This document shows, piece after piece, positions 32,395-40,370 of a DNA stretch of 56,909 nt. How positions within the stretch are numbered: position 1 is the stretch's first letter; the number at the start of each line of letters is the position of its first letter. The position numbers were made by a program, and so were the translations under genes. The stretch covers positions 1 to 56,909 of the forward strand of contig CANQFM010000015.1 of the NCBI GenBank assembly GCA_947598825.1. Direction: 5' to 3'. The notes beneath the pieces were generated by a model, which did not search any database, was not told the DNA's origin, and was given only the letters and a program-made list of their open reading frames with translations. This stretch comes from an uncultured Eisenbergiella sp. Its GTDB lineage: Bacteria > Bacillota > Clostridia > Lachnospirales > Lachnospiraceae.

Positions 32395-34332
32395 ATGGCG
32401 ATCATTTCAACCAACGATGCGGCGGAGAGCTATGAAAAGGCGTACCGTTTGGGAAAAAAGGAGGGCGAACCCATCGCCGTCCTGGACGACATTTTAAAAG
32501 AAAAACATATTAACAGCCCCCGGGAGATCCCGTTGGGGCTGGTTCAGATCCCCATGAGCCAGATCGCGGGCACCAAATCCGAGGGACGCAGCGCCGCCAT
32601 GAGCAAAAGCTTTTACCCGCTGCTGGATTCCAAAAGCGAATTTGCTTCCAAGTGGATTTCCCTGTGCCGCGCCCATTTAAGCGAAGGGATCCGGGACCCG
32701 ATCAAGGCCTACGAATTTATGAACCGTTTTTATGTGCAGGAGGGCAACAAGCGCGTCAGCGTGCTGAAATATTTTGACGCCGTTTCCGTCCCCGGCTATG
32801 TGACCCGGATCGTCCCGCCCTGGTCGGAGGATAAGGAGGTGCGGATCTATTACGCCTTCATGGACTTTTACCGCCTGTCCTCCATCAACTATATCTGGTT
32901 TTCCAAAGAGGAAAGCTTTTCCAAGCTGCAGCAGTTGGTGGGCAAACGCCCCGATGAGATCTGGACAAAAGACGATCAGATGGACTTCAATTCCATCTAT
33001 ACCCGCTTCTGCGCGGAATACGACAATATCGTGGGCAAAAAGCTGTCCATCACCCCCGGGGACGCCTTCCTGTTTTTCATCGGCATTTACGGCTACCGTT
33101 CCCTGAACGATATGACGACCTCGGAATTGAAGGAAAAGCTGGCCAAGGCCCAGGAGGAATTTTACCTTCTGATATCCGACGATTCCCTGCAGCTTCAGAT
33201 GGAGCCGGAGGAAAACGTCCGGAAAAAGAACCTTCTGGCCCGTCTGATCCCGGTGAGTACGCCCCGGATAAAAGTGGCCTTTTTGCAGGAACGCTCTGCC
33301 GAGACTTCCACCTGGGCCTACGCCCATGAACTGGGACGGATGCATCTGGAAGAAACTTTTTCTGACCAAGTCAGCACGGCCAGCTACGAAAACGTGACGC
33401 CCGCCAACGCGGACGAGATCCTGCAGAAAGCGATCGAAGACGGCAACAACCTGATCTTTACCACCTCTCCCCCGCTTTTAAAGGCAAGCTTAAAGGCGGC
33501 CATCGAACATTCGGAAGTAAAGATCCTGAACTGTTCGCTGAACACCTCCCATCGCCACATCCGCACCTACTATGCGCGCATGTATGAGGCGAAGTTTTTA
33601 ATGGGCGCCATCGCCGGCGCCATTTCCGAAAACGGAAAGATCGGTTACATAGCGGACTATCCGATCTTCGGCATGACCGCCAGCATCAACGCCTTCGCGC
33701 TGGGCGCCAAAATGGTGAACCCGCGGGCCAGGGTCTATCTGGAATGGTCCACCTTAAAGGACCACGATCCCTACGAAACGCTGCGGCAGAAGGGCGTTAC
33801 CGTCATTTCCGGCCTGGATATGGCCCTGCCCGGACAGTCCCGACAGTTTGGCCTCTATGAAACCGCCGGCGATATGCCCCGCAGCCTGGCCATGCCCGTA
33901 TGGCACTGGGGAAAATTTTACGAACAGATGATCCGCAATATCATGGACGGTTCCTGGAAGTATGACGACGCCTCCGATGAAACCAAGGGGCTGAATTACT
34001 GGTGGGGTATGTCCGCGGGCATCGTGGACGTGATCTGCTCCCATCATCTGCCCATCGGTACGATCCGCCTGATCGATATGCTCCGCTCCACCATCTGCCA
34101 GGATGATTTTAATCCCTTTTCCGGGGTACTCTATTCACAGGAAGGCATCGTGCAGACGGATCCCGACAGGGCCTTAAGTCCGGAGGAAATCATCGAAATG
34201 GACTGGCTGGCGGAAAACGTGGAAGGCCGGATCCCCGACCCGCAGGAGCTGGTGGAAAGCGCGAAGCCCGTGGTCGACGTACAGGGGCTGGAGACTGCCG
34301 GAGCCGCCCCTCATGAGGTAGGGATCGACTAA
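32395..34332 (+). CDS. cytoplasmic ParB/Srx-like and BMP-like fusion protein
   Basis: A 645-residue protein. Residues about 45-140 resemble a ParB/sulfiredoxin fold: LVQIPMSQIAG, a GIRDPIKAYEF segment and RFYVQEGNKRVSVLKYF (GNKR at 117-120) before a VPGYVTRIV strand. Residues about 290-610 are a BMP (PnrA-like) periplasmic-binding fold: KVAFLQERSAETSTWAYAHELG, LIFTTSPPLLKASL, MGAIAGAISENGKIGYIADYP and LYSQEGIVQTD. BMP proteins are normally lipoproteins of nucleoside ABC importers, yet here there is no signal peptide, lipobox or transporter gene, so it should be a cytoplasmic ligand sensor. Start: ATG with AAAGGAG ten bases upstream; an upstream in-frame GTG has no ribosome site. Function is inference. 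Confidence 0.8.
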   Translation: MAIISTNDAAESYEKAYRLGKKEGEPIAVLDDILKEKHINSPREIPLGLVQIPMSQIAGTKSEGRSAAMSKSFYPLLDSKSEFASKWISLCRAHLSEGIRDPIKAYEFMNRFYVQEGNKRVSVLKYFDAVSVPGYVTRIVPPWSEDKEVRIYYAFMDFYRLSSINYIWFSKEESFSKLQQLVGKRPDEIWTKDDQMDFNSIYTRFCAEYDNIVGKKLSITPGDAFLFFIGIYGYRSLNDMTTSELKEKLAKAQEEFYLLISDDSLQLQMEPEENVRKKNLLARLIPVSTPRIKVAFLQERSAETSTWAYAHELGRMHLEETFSDQVSTASYENVTPANADEILQKAIEDGNNLIFTTSPPLLKASLKAAIEHSEVKILNCSLNTSHRHIRTYYARMYEAKFLMGAIAGAISENGKIGYIADYPIFGMTASINAFALGAKMVNPRARVYLEWSTLKDHDPYETLRQKGVTVISGLDMALPGQSRQFGLYETAGDMPRSLAMPVWHWGKFYEQMIRNIMDGSWKYDDASDETKGLNYWWGMSAGIVDVICSHHLPIGTIRLIDMLRSTICQDDFNPFSGVLYSQEGIVQTDPDRALSPEEIIEMDWLAENVEGRIPDPQELVESAKPVVDVQGLETAGAAPHEVGID

Positions 34333-34367
34333 AGACAGGACGGCAATGGGATGGAGAACTTTGGCCT

Positions 34368-34988
34368 ATGAAGATCTTGGCGATCGGAGATGAGGAATCC
34401 AAATTATACTGGGACTATTATGAGCCGGGCATGTTTGACGATATCGACCTGATCCTCTCTTCCGGGGATCTGGATCCTCGCTATCTTTCCTTTTTGGCCA
34501 CCTTCGCCCATGCGCCGGTACTCTACGTCCATGGCAACCACGACGACAAGTACGAGAAAATACCGCCGGACGGCTGCATCTGCATCGAAGATCAGATCTA
34601 TGTCTACAACGGCATCCGCATCCTGGGGCTGGGCGGTTCCATGCGCTACCACCCCGGCGTCCATCAATACACGGAACGGGAAATGGCGCGGCGCGTCCGA
34701 CGGCTGCGGCTCAAGCTGTTCTTTTCCGGCGGCTTCGATATCCTGCTGGCCCACGCCCCCGCTTTCCAGCTCAATGACGGGCGCGACCTGCCCCATCAGG
34801 GATTTCAGGTGTTCCGCACCCTGATGGAGAAGTACCGTCCCCGTTTTTTCATCCACGGGCATGTGCATATGTCCTACGGACGGCAGCACAAGCGCTATGA
34901 CAAATACGAAGACACGCATATCATCAACGCCTACGAAAAATGTATTTTTGAATACGAGGATGAAAATCTAAAAGAGCATGTCCGTTAA
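34368..34988 (+). CDS. metallophosphoesterase
   Basis: A 206-residue calcineurin-like phosphoesterase. The metal ligands are LSSGDLD (residue about 33), VHGNHDDK (about 57), LLAHAP (about 128) and HGHVH (about 164), but motif I is IGDEES in place of the usual DxH, so one metal ligand may be altered. Relatives hydrolyse phosphodiesters or nucleotides. It follows the ParB-like/BMP gene by 35 bases and ends before the terminator at 35109-35146. Confidence 0.85.
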   Translation: MKILAIGDEESKLYWDYYEPGMFDDIDLILSSGDLDPRYLSFLATFAHAPVLYVHGNHDDKYEKIPPDGCICIEDQIYVYNGIRILGLGGSMRYHPGVHQYTEREMARRVRRLRLKLFFSGGFDILLAHAPAFQLNDGRDLPHQGFQVFRTLMEKYRPRFFIHGHVHMSYGRQHKRYDKYEDTHIINAYEKCIFEYEDENLKEHVR

Positions 34989-35030
34989 AATCTTTTAAAA
35001 TTGCAAAAACAAATGTATAAAACTGGAAAA

Positions 35031-35091
35031 GGAGGGGATCCTTATGATAGTCAAGGAAACCCCTCCTTTGATGATACGGATGATGAGATAA
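35031..35091 (+). other. hairpin that hides the ribosome site of a 15-codon frame
   Basis: GGAGGGG (35031-35037), a strong ribosome site, lies six bases before an ATG at 35044 that opens a 15-residue frame (MIVKETPPLMIRMMR). CCCCTCC at 35060-35066, inside that frame, is its exact complement, so the mRNA can fold and close the site. It may be a leader or chance; no gene follows on the plus strand before the terminator at 35109-35146. Confidence 0.4.
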
Positions 35092-35108
35092 TATTTATCC
35101 TCCCCTTG

Positions 35109-35146
35109 AAAAGCGCCCGGAGGCCACGCGCCCCGGGCGTTTTTTT
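35109..35146. terminator. bidirectional terminator between metallophosphoesterase and second GH105
   Basis: CGCCCGG/CCGGGCG (35114-35120, 35133-35139) with seven T after it on the plus strand and four T on the minus strand. It separates the convergent units. Confidence 0.8.
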
Positions 35147-35162
35147 GACTAAAAGCCGTCTC

Positions 35163-36314
35163 TTACCTCTCTTCGTCCCCCAGCCGGCGCATTTCCGTAT
35201 AGGCCAGCAGCAGCGGCCCCACGCCCTTGGCATCGTCCTCCACGATGGGTTCGGACATATAATAGGCAAAGCTGCCGTCCCGGCGCAGGTTGTTTGCCGG
35301 CCCAAGGCCCGCCACCAGGCAGATCCCGCCCAGGCTCAGATGGCCGTCTTTTTCCTTCAGATAGCGGTCGCAGATACCCTGAAACGCTTTCAGGCCGGGC
35401 TGGCGGTAGCTCTGAGGCAAAAATCCCAGCCGCACGCCCTTCAACAGAGAATAGGCCATGATCGCGCTGCCGCTGGTTTCCAGATAGTTGGGCTTCTGCC
35501 CGCCCAGGGCCGGCAGTTGATACCACATACCGCTCTCATCCTGGAAGCGCAGCATGGAATCGATCAGATCCACAAAAACCTGCTTCAGCCGCTCATACTC
35601 GGCCTCCCATTCCGTGCCCGGCTCGCACTTGCTTAAGGTATCCAGAAGCGCCATGGAATACCAGCCCAGCGCCCGCAGCCAGAAATTCTGGGAAAGCCCG
35701 GTCTGCCTGTCGCACCAGAAGACTGTCCGGGAGGCATCGTAGCCGTGATAATACAGGCCGGTCTTTTCATCCCGCATATGGGTTACGACATTTTCAAACT
35801 GGCGGAAAATATCCCCATAGTTTTTCTTATCGTGAAACTTCGTCTCATATTCCATATAAAAGGGCTGTCCCATATACATGCCGTCCAGCCACACCTGATC
35901 GGGATAGATCTTTTTGTGCCAGAAATTCCCTTCTTTGGTCCTGGGCTGCGTCTGCACCTGGCTGTAGATCAGGTCGATCGCCCTGCGGTACTTTTCCCGG
36001 CCGTTTAACTCATAAAGGGAAAACAGCGTCTTGCCGGCATTTACATTGTCGATATTGTACTCCTCCACCGAATATCCGACGATGGAGCCGTCCTCCCGCA
36101 CCCGGTGGTCGATAAACGCGTCCGCGAAATCATAGTATTTCGTTTCCCCCGTCGCGGCAAAGATCTCCAGCAGCGCCAAAATCATACAGCCGTCGATGTA
36201 ATTCCACCCGGCAGCCTTTCCTTCCCTCGCCTTTTCGATGTTCCAGGCCGGGATGTCCAGCGTACTCTTCTCGATCAGTTCGTCGATATACTTCTCAAAG
36301 ATCTCCATTTTCAT
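35163..36314 (-). CDS. GH105 unsaturated rhamnogalacturonyl hydrolase (second copy)
   Basis: A 383-residue cytoplasmic alpha/alpha6-barrel hydrolase of the GH105 family, about as long as usual. Key features: GWNYIDGCMILALLEIFAATGE near residue 37, QVWLDGMYMGQPFYMEYE with the catalytic aspartate near 145, and FWLRALGWYSMALLDTLSK near 212; the final region holds GLGPANNLRRDGSFAYYMSEP. It differs clearly from the GH105 at 30914-32134, so the two are not a recent duplication. Own promoter at 36348-36376. No pectin transport genes are nearby. Confidence 0.92.
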   Translation of the reverse strand: MKMEIFEKYIDELIEKSTLDIPAWNIEKAREGKAAGWNYIDGCMILALLEIFAATGETKYYDFADAFIDHRVREDGSIVGYSVEEYNIDNVNAGKTLFSLYELNGREKYRRAIDLIYSQVQTQPRTKEGNFWHKKIYPDQVWLDGMYMGQPFYMEYETKFHDKKNYGDIFRQFENVVTHMRDEKTGLYYHGYDASRTVFWCDRQTGLSQNFWLRALGWYSMALLDTLSKCEPGTEWEAEYERLKQVFVDLIDSMLRFQDESGMWYQLPALGGQKPNYLETSGSAIMAYSLLKGVRLGFLPQSYRQPGLKAFQGICDRYLKEKDGHLSLGGICLVAGLGPANNLRRDGSFAYYMSEPIVEDDAKGVGPLLLAYTEMRRLGDEER

Positions 36315-36347
36315 ACCCCAAAGACCTCCTCCTCGTTTACTGCTTTT

Positions 36348-36376
36348 ATTATAAAGGACGGGCCGAAAATAAGCAA
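36348..36376 (-). promoter_or_regulatory. promoter of the second GH105 gene
   Basis: On the minus strand -35 TTGCTT (36371-36376) and a perfect -10 TATAAT (36348-36353), 17 bases apart; GGAGGAGG follows before the start. Confidence 0.7.
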
Positions 36377-36409
36377 TCCCATGTTTGCCGCCGCGTCATA
36401 AGTTCCTAT

Positions 36410-36438
36410 TTGACAAAACCCCCGATAACGGATATCCT
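36410..36438 (+). promoter_or_regulatory. promoter of the small membrane protein gene
   Basis: -35 TTGACA (36410-36415) and -10 TATCCT (36433-36438), 17 bases apart, about 45 bases before the start at 36485. Confidence 0.65.
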
Positions 36439-36484
36439 AAAGGAAAAGACGCAGCTTTCCCGATAGGAAAGTAAGGAGATCCCT

Positions 36485-36721
36485 ATGCAAAAGAAAACCC
36501 CCAAACAGATCGCGGCCCTGCTTTGCGCGGCGCTCCTGATCCTGCTCTATCTTGTGACCCTCTTAAGCGCTATCATCGGATTTCCCGGCTGGCAGCGCCT
36601 GTTTGGCGCCTGCCTGATCGCTACCGTAGCGCTGCCGATCCTGCTGTGGATCTATATCCGGATCTACGCCCGGATCCAGGAACAGAAAAAAGAAAAGCCG
36701 GACAGCGCGGACGAAAGCTGA
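36485..36721 (+). CDS. small two-helix membrane protein
   Basis: A 78-residue protein with a basic start (MQKKTPKQIAALLCAALLIL), two transmembrane helices at about 9-32 and 38-59, and a charged tail. Similar short proteins are frequent in Lachnospiraceae; no function is known to me. AAGGAG lies nine bases before the ATG and a consensus promoter precedes it, so it is likely real. It is convergent with the HAD gene at 36735. Confidence 0.7.
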   Translation: MQKKTPKQIAALLCAALLILLYLVTLLSAIIGFPGWQRLFGACLIATVALPILLWIYIRIYARIQEQKKEKPDSADES

Positions 36722-36734
36722 ACCGTGTTTTTGT

Positions 36735-37337
36735 TCAGCAAACGCCCAGCTTCTCCAGCTCTTTTTCCGCCTGTTGACGGTCTTGAAACCGAATGGCCCA
36801 AATGCCCTCCCGCCGCGCCGCGTCTACGTTTGCCTGGGTATCGTCCAGAAAAACGCATTCCTCCGGCTTTAGTCGATAGCGTTTCAGCAGCAGCCGGTAG
36901 ATCTCCGGCATCGGCTTGATCAGCTTTTCCTGAAAAGACAGGATCCCCCCGTCCGTATAGGGCAGAAAATCCAGGGCGTGCCAGCTTTCCTTCAACGCCT
37001 TATCCGAAAAATTGGACAGTACCAGCACCTGATAGCCCCTGTCCTTCCACTTCCGGATCCATTCGATCGCGTAATCGTAACGGGTGATCAGCGGCGTAAA
37101 AGAAGCCAGCACCTTTCTGATATCTTTTTCCAGGGCAGGATCGTTCTCAATGAACAACCGCAGAATTTCTTCGTCTCCCAGGACGCCTCTGTCGTATTCC
37201 TGCCAGTCTTCGCTTTTCACCGTGGCGCGCGCCAGCCGTTCCACCATCTCTTCGTCATAGCCAAAGCTCTGAAACAGCGCATACCAGTCGAAACCGGCCA
37301 GCACATTCCCAATATCGAAGATTATCGTCCCGATCAT
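36735..37337 (-). CDS. HAD-IA family hydrolase (YihX-like)
   Basis: A 200-residue HAD hydrolase with FDIGNVLAGFDW at the start (the DxGN form of motif I seen in YihX-like enzymes, which act on glucose-1-phosphate), LVLSNFSD as motif II, LIKPMPEIY with the motif III lysine, and CVFLDDTQANVDAARREG as motif IV. An alpha-helical cap lies between. It follows purA by 33 bases on the same strand. Substrate is by analogy only. Confidence 0.88.
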   Translation of the reverse strand: MIGTIIFDIGNVLAGFDWYALFQSFGYDEEMVERLARATVKSEDWQEYDRGVLGDEEILRLFIENDPALEKDIRKVLASFTPLITRYDYAIEWIRKWKDRGYQVLVLSNFSDKALKESWHALDFLPYTDGGILSFQEKLIKPMPEIYRLLLKRYRLKPEECVFLDDTQANVDAARREGIWAIRFQDRQQAEKELEKLGVC

Positions 37338-37370
37338 ACTTCCTCCCAGGAAATGCCGGTGCAGGTCCTC

Positions 37371-38660
37371 TCAGGCCAGACTGCTCTGCCTGTAGATGAT
37401 GTCCTCTCTCCCGGGGCCGTTGGAAACCATGGTCACAGGATAGCCGATCTGCGCCTCAATGAACTCAATATACTTCCGGCAGTTCTCCGGCAGCTCTGCA
37501 TAGCTGCGGATGCCGCGGATGTCGCACTTCCAGCCCTGCAGCACCGTCAGCACAGGCTTTGCCTTCTCCAGCTTCCAGGTCACGGGAAACTCCGTCGTCA
37601 CTTCCCCGTCGATCTCATAGCCCGTGCAGACCGGGATCTCATCCAGATATCCCAGCACGTCCAGCACGGTCAGCGCCACATCCGTGGCCCCCTGGAGCCG
37701 GCAGCCATATTTGGAAGCCACGCAGTCGTACCAGCCCATCCGTCTGGGCCGTCCGGTGGTGGCGCCGTACTCGCCGCCGTCGCCGCCGCGCCGCCTCAGT
37801 TCGTCCGCTTCCTCTCCGAAGATCTCGGATACGAAAGCGCCGGCGCCCACCGCAGAGGAATAGGCCTTGGTGACCGCGATGATCTTTTTGATCTCATAGG
37901 GTGGCAGACCTGCGCCGATCGCCCCGTAAGCCGCCAGCGTAGAAGAAGAAGTCACCATCGGGTAGATCCCGTGATCCGGGTCCTTCATGGTGCCAAGCTG
38001 GCCTTCCAGCAGAATGTTTTTCCCTGCCCGGAGGGCTTCATCCAGAAAAGCGGATACGTTGCCCACATAAGGGGCCACCATATCCCGGTACTCATGCAGC
38101 GTCTCCAGCAGTTGTTCCGGATCGATCGGATCTTTATGGTACAGGTGTTCAAACAGCACGTTTTTCAGCTCGCAGACCCGGAGGACCTTTTCCCGGAGCA
38201 GTCCCTCGTCGAAAAGTTCGCTGACCTGGAACCCGATCTTGGCGAATTTATCCGAATAGAACGGGGCGATGCCGGATTTGGTAGACCCGAAGGACTTGCC
38301 CGCCAGCCGCGCTTCCTCATAGGTATCCAGCAGGATATGATACGGCATGACAAGCTGCGCCCGCTCCGAGATCATGATGTGGGGAGCCGGCACCCTGCGG
38401 TCCGTCAGTTCCTTTATCTCCTGAAAAAGTCGGGGCACGTTCAACGCCACGCCGTTGCCGATGATGTTCGTCACATGCTCGTAAAACACGCCGGACGGCA
38501 GCGTATGCAGCGCGAACTTTCCGTAATTGTTCACGATGGTATGGCCGGCATTGGCGCCGCCCTGAAACCGGATCACAATATCGGCTTCTTGCGCCAGCAT
38601 ATCGGTGATCTTGCCCTTGCCCTCGTCACCCCAGTTGGCTCCGACTACTGCTTTTACCAT
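37371..38660 (-). CDS. purA: adenylosuccinate synthetase
   Basis: A 429-residue enzyme that joins IMP and aspartate with GTP, the first committed step to AMP. Motifs: VVGANWGDEGKGKITDML (GTP P-loop and catalytic Asp), RFQGGANAGHTIV, KSGIAPFYSDK in place of the common TxxGIGPAY, GQLGTMKDPDHGIYPMVTSSS, and TTGRPRRMGWYDCV. The changes from the canonical (KGKIVD..., GTRLDIDHGTYPFVTSSN) place it in the divergent Clostridial purA branch. AAAGGAG precedes the ATG. It lies 112 bases downstream of purB. Confidence 0.93.
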   Translation of the reverse strand: MVKAVVGANWGDEGKGKITDMLAQEADIVIRFQGGANAGHTIVNNYGKFALHTLPSGVFYEHVTNIIGNGVALNVPRLFQEIKELTDRRVPAPHIMISERAQLVMPYHILLDTYEEARLAGKSFGSTKSGIAPFYSDKFAKIGFQVSELFDEGLLREKVLRVCELKNVLFEHLYHKDPIDPEQLLETLHEYRDMVAPYVGNVSAFLDEALRAGKNILLEGQLGTMKDPDHGIYPMVTSSSTLAAYGAIGAGLPPYEIKKIIAVTKAYSSAVGAGAFVSEIFGEEADELRRRGGDGGEYGATTGRPRRMGWYDCVASKYGCRLQGATDVALTVLDVLGYLDEIPVCTGYEIDGEVTTEFPVTWKLEKAKPVLTVLQGWKCDIRGIRSYAELPENCRKYIEFIEAQIGYPVTMVSNGPGREDIIYRQSSLA

Positions 38661-38772
38661 AACTTTTTCTCCTTTGCTGCAGTATAGCCCTGCTCTTGAT
38701 AAGGAGCGTCCCCTGGACGCCCACCTATCAGTATACCAAAAAAATGCAATAAGTAAAGCCTGGAATTCGCCG

Positions 38773-40206
38773 TCAGACGTTGATCTGGGCCTTTTCCCCC
38801 AGCACCTGCCGGTTTTGATCCAGCACCGGCCGGATCACTTCCTCCAGGAAACGCTCCACCTGATGGACGCAGCAGCCCACATAGCGGGACGGCTCCATCG
38901 TCTCCTGCAGCGCTGCCTCGTCCAACTTGAACATCTCATCCTGGGCGATCATGGACAGCAGTTCATTGTCCCTGCCCTCCGCTTTCACACGCCGGCCGGC
39001 CTCCATGGACAATTCCCGGATCCGCTCGTGCAGCTCCTGCCGGTCGCCGCCCGCCTTGACCGCGTCCATCATGATATTCTCCGTAGCCATGAAGGGCAGT
39101 TCGCTGTAGAGCCGTTTCTCGATGACCTTCGGATAGACGACCAGACCGTCCACCACATTCATGCAAAGATCCAGAATCCCGTCCACCGCCAGAAAACCCT
39201 CCGCGATGGAAAGGCGCTTATTGGCGGAATCGTCCAGCGTCCGCTCGAACCACTGGGTCGCGGAGGTGATCGCGGGATTTAAAGCGTCCACGATCACATA
39301 GCGGGACAGGGAGGCGATGCGCTCGGAGCGCATGGGATTGCGCTTATAGGCCATGGCGGAAGAACCGATCTGGTTTTTTTCAAAAGGCTCTTCTACCTCT
39401 TTTAAATGCTGCAGCAGCCGGATGTCGTTGGACATCTTGTGGGCGCTGGCCGCAATGCCCGCCAGCACGTTCATGACGCGGGTATCCACCTTGCGGGAAT
39501 AGGTCTGGCCGGACACCGGATAGCAGCCTGCAAATCCCATCTTCTGCGCGATCATGGGATCCAGCCGGTCCACCTTTTCCTGATCCCCTTCAAACAGCTC
39601 CAGGAAAGAGGCCTGGGTCCCCGTCGTACCCTTGGAGCCCAAAAGCCGCAGGGAATCCAGCACATAATCCAGATCGGACAGATCCATGAAAAATTCCTGA
39701 AGCCACAGCGTCGCCCGCTTGCCCACCGTGGTCGGCTGCGCCGGCTGAAAATGGGTAAACGCCAGGGTCGGCTGGCTCTTCTGCGCGTCCGCAAACCGGG
39801 CCAGTTCGTCGATCACGTTCAAAAGCTTACGGCGCACCAGCTTCAGCGCCTCCGCCATCACGATAATATCCGTATTGTCCCCCACATAACAGGAAGTGGC
39901 TCCCAGATGGATAATGCCTTTCGCCTTGGGGCACTGCACGCCGTATGCGTACACATGGCTCATCACATCGTGGCGCACCAGCTTCTCCCGTTCCCGGGCG
40001 ACCTCATAATTGATATCCTCAGCATGGCTCTTCATCTCGTCGATCTGCTCCTGCGTGATGTCCAGCCCCAGTTCCTTTTCCGTCTCCGCCAGTGCGATCC
40101 AAAGCCTGCGCCAGGTGCGAAATTTCATGTCCTGGGAAAAAATGTACTGCATCTCGCGGCTGGCGTAACGCTCTGACAAAGGGCTGATATATCTGTCCGT
40201 ATTCAT
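38773..40206 (-). CDS. purB: adenylosuccinate lyase
   Basis: A 477-residue member of the fumarase/aspartase superfamily that cleaves adenylosuccinate to AMP plus fumarate and SAICAR to AICAR. Motifs: YISPLSERYASREMQYIFSQDMKFRTWRRLWIALAE, GIIHLGATSCYVGDNTD, TLAFTHFQPAQPTTVGKRA with the catalytic His, and the signature SSAMAYKRNPMRSERI. Start ATG at 40206 with AGGAGAAGGAG upstream. Together with purA it completes AMP synthesis. Confidence 0.95.
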   Translation of the reverse strand: MNTDRYISPLSERYASREMQYIFSQDMKFRTWRRLWIALAETEKELGLDITQEQIDEMKSHAEDINYEVAREREKLVRHDVMSHVYAYGVQCPKAKGIIHLGATSCYVGDNTDIIVMAEALKLVRRKLLNVIDELARFADAQKSQPTLAFTHFQPAQPTTVGKRATLWLQEFFMDLSDLDYVLDSLRLLGSKGTTGTQASFLELFEGDQEKVDRLDPMIAQKMGFAGCYPVSGQTYSRKVDTRVMNVLAGIAASAHKMSNDIRLLQHLKEVEEPFEKNQIGSSAMAYKRNPMRSERIASLSRYVIVDALNPAITSATQWFERTLDDSANKRLSIAEGFLAVDGILDLCMNVVDGLVVYPKVIEKRLYSELPFMATENIMMDAVKAGGDRQELHERIRELSMEAGRRVKAEGRDNELLSMIAQDEMFKLDEAALQETMEPSRYVGCCVHQVERFLEEVIRPVLDQNRQVLGEKAQINV

Positions 40207-40370
40207 CCGATGTTCTCCTTCTCCTGTGGCTTCCAAAATTGCCTGCTACAAAAGTATAGCGTAAAAGGCGGTATCCTGCAATACCTTTTCTGACAGGCCC
40301 ATTACGGTTCTTCCCCCGCCCTTTTTCTCATATACATTTTTATGTGATCCTGTTTTCGGGAGGCATTCCC

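Noticed and set aside
36978-38687. 569-codon open frame on the plus strand opposite purA
   Set aside because: It is the antisense shadow of purA in GC-rich DNA; no ribosome site, and its translation is rich in His, Arg and Gln without any domain.
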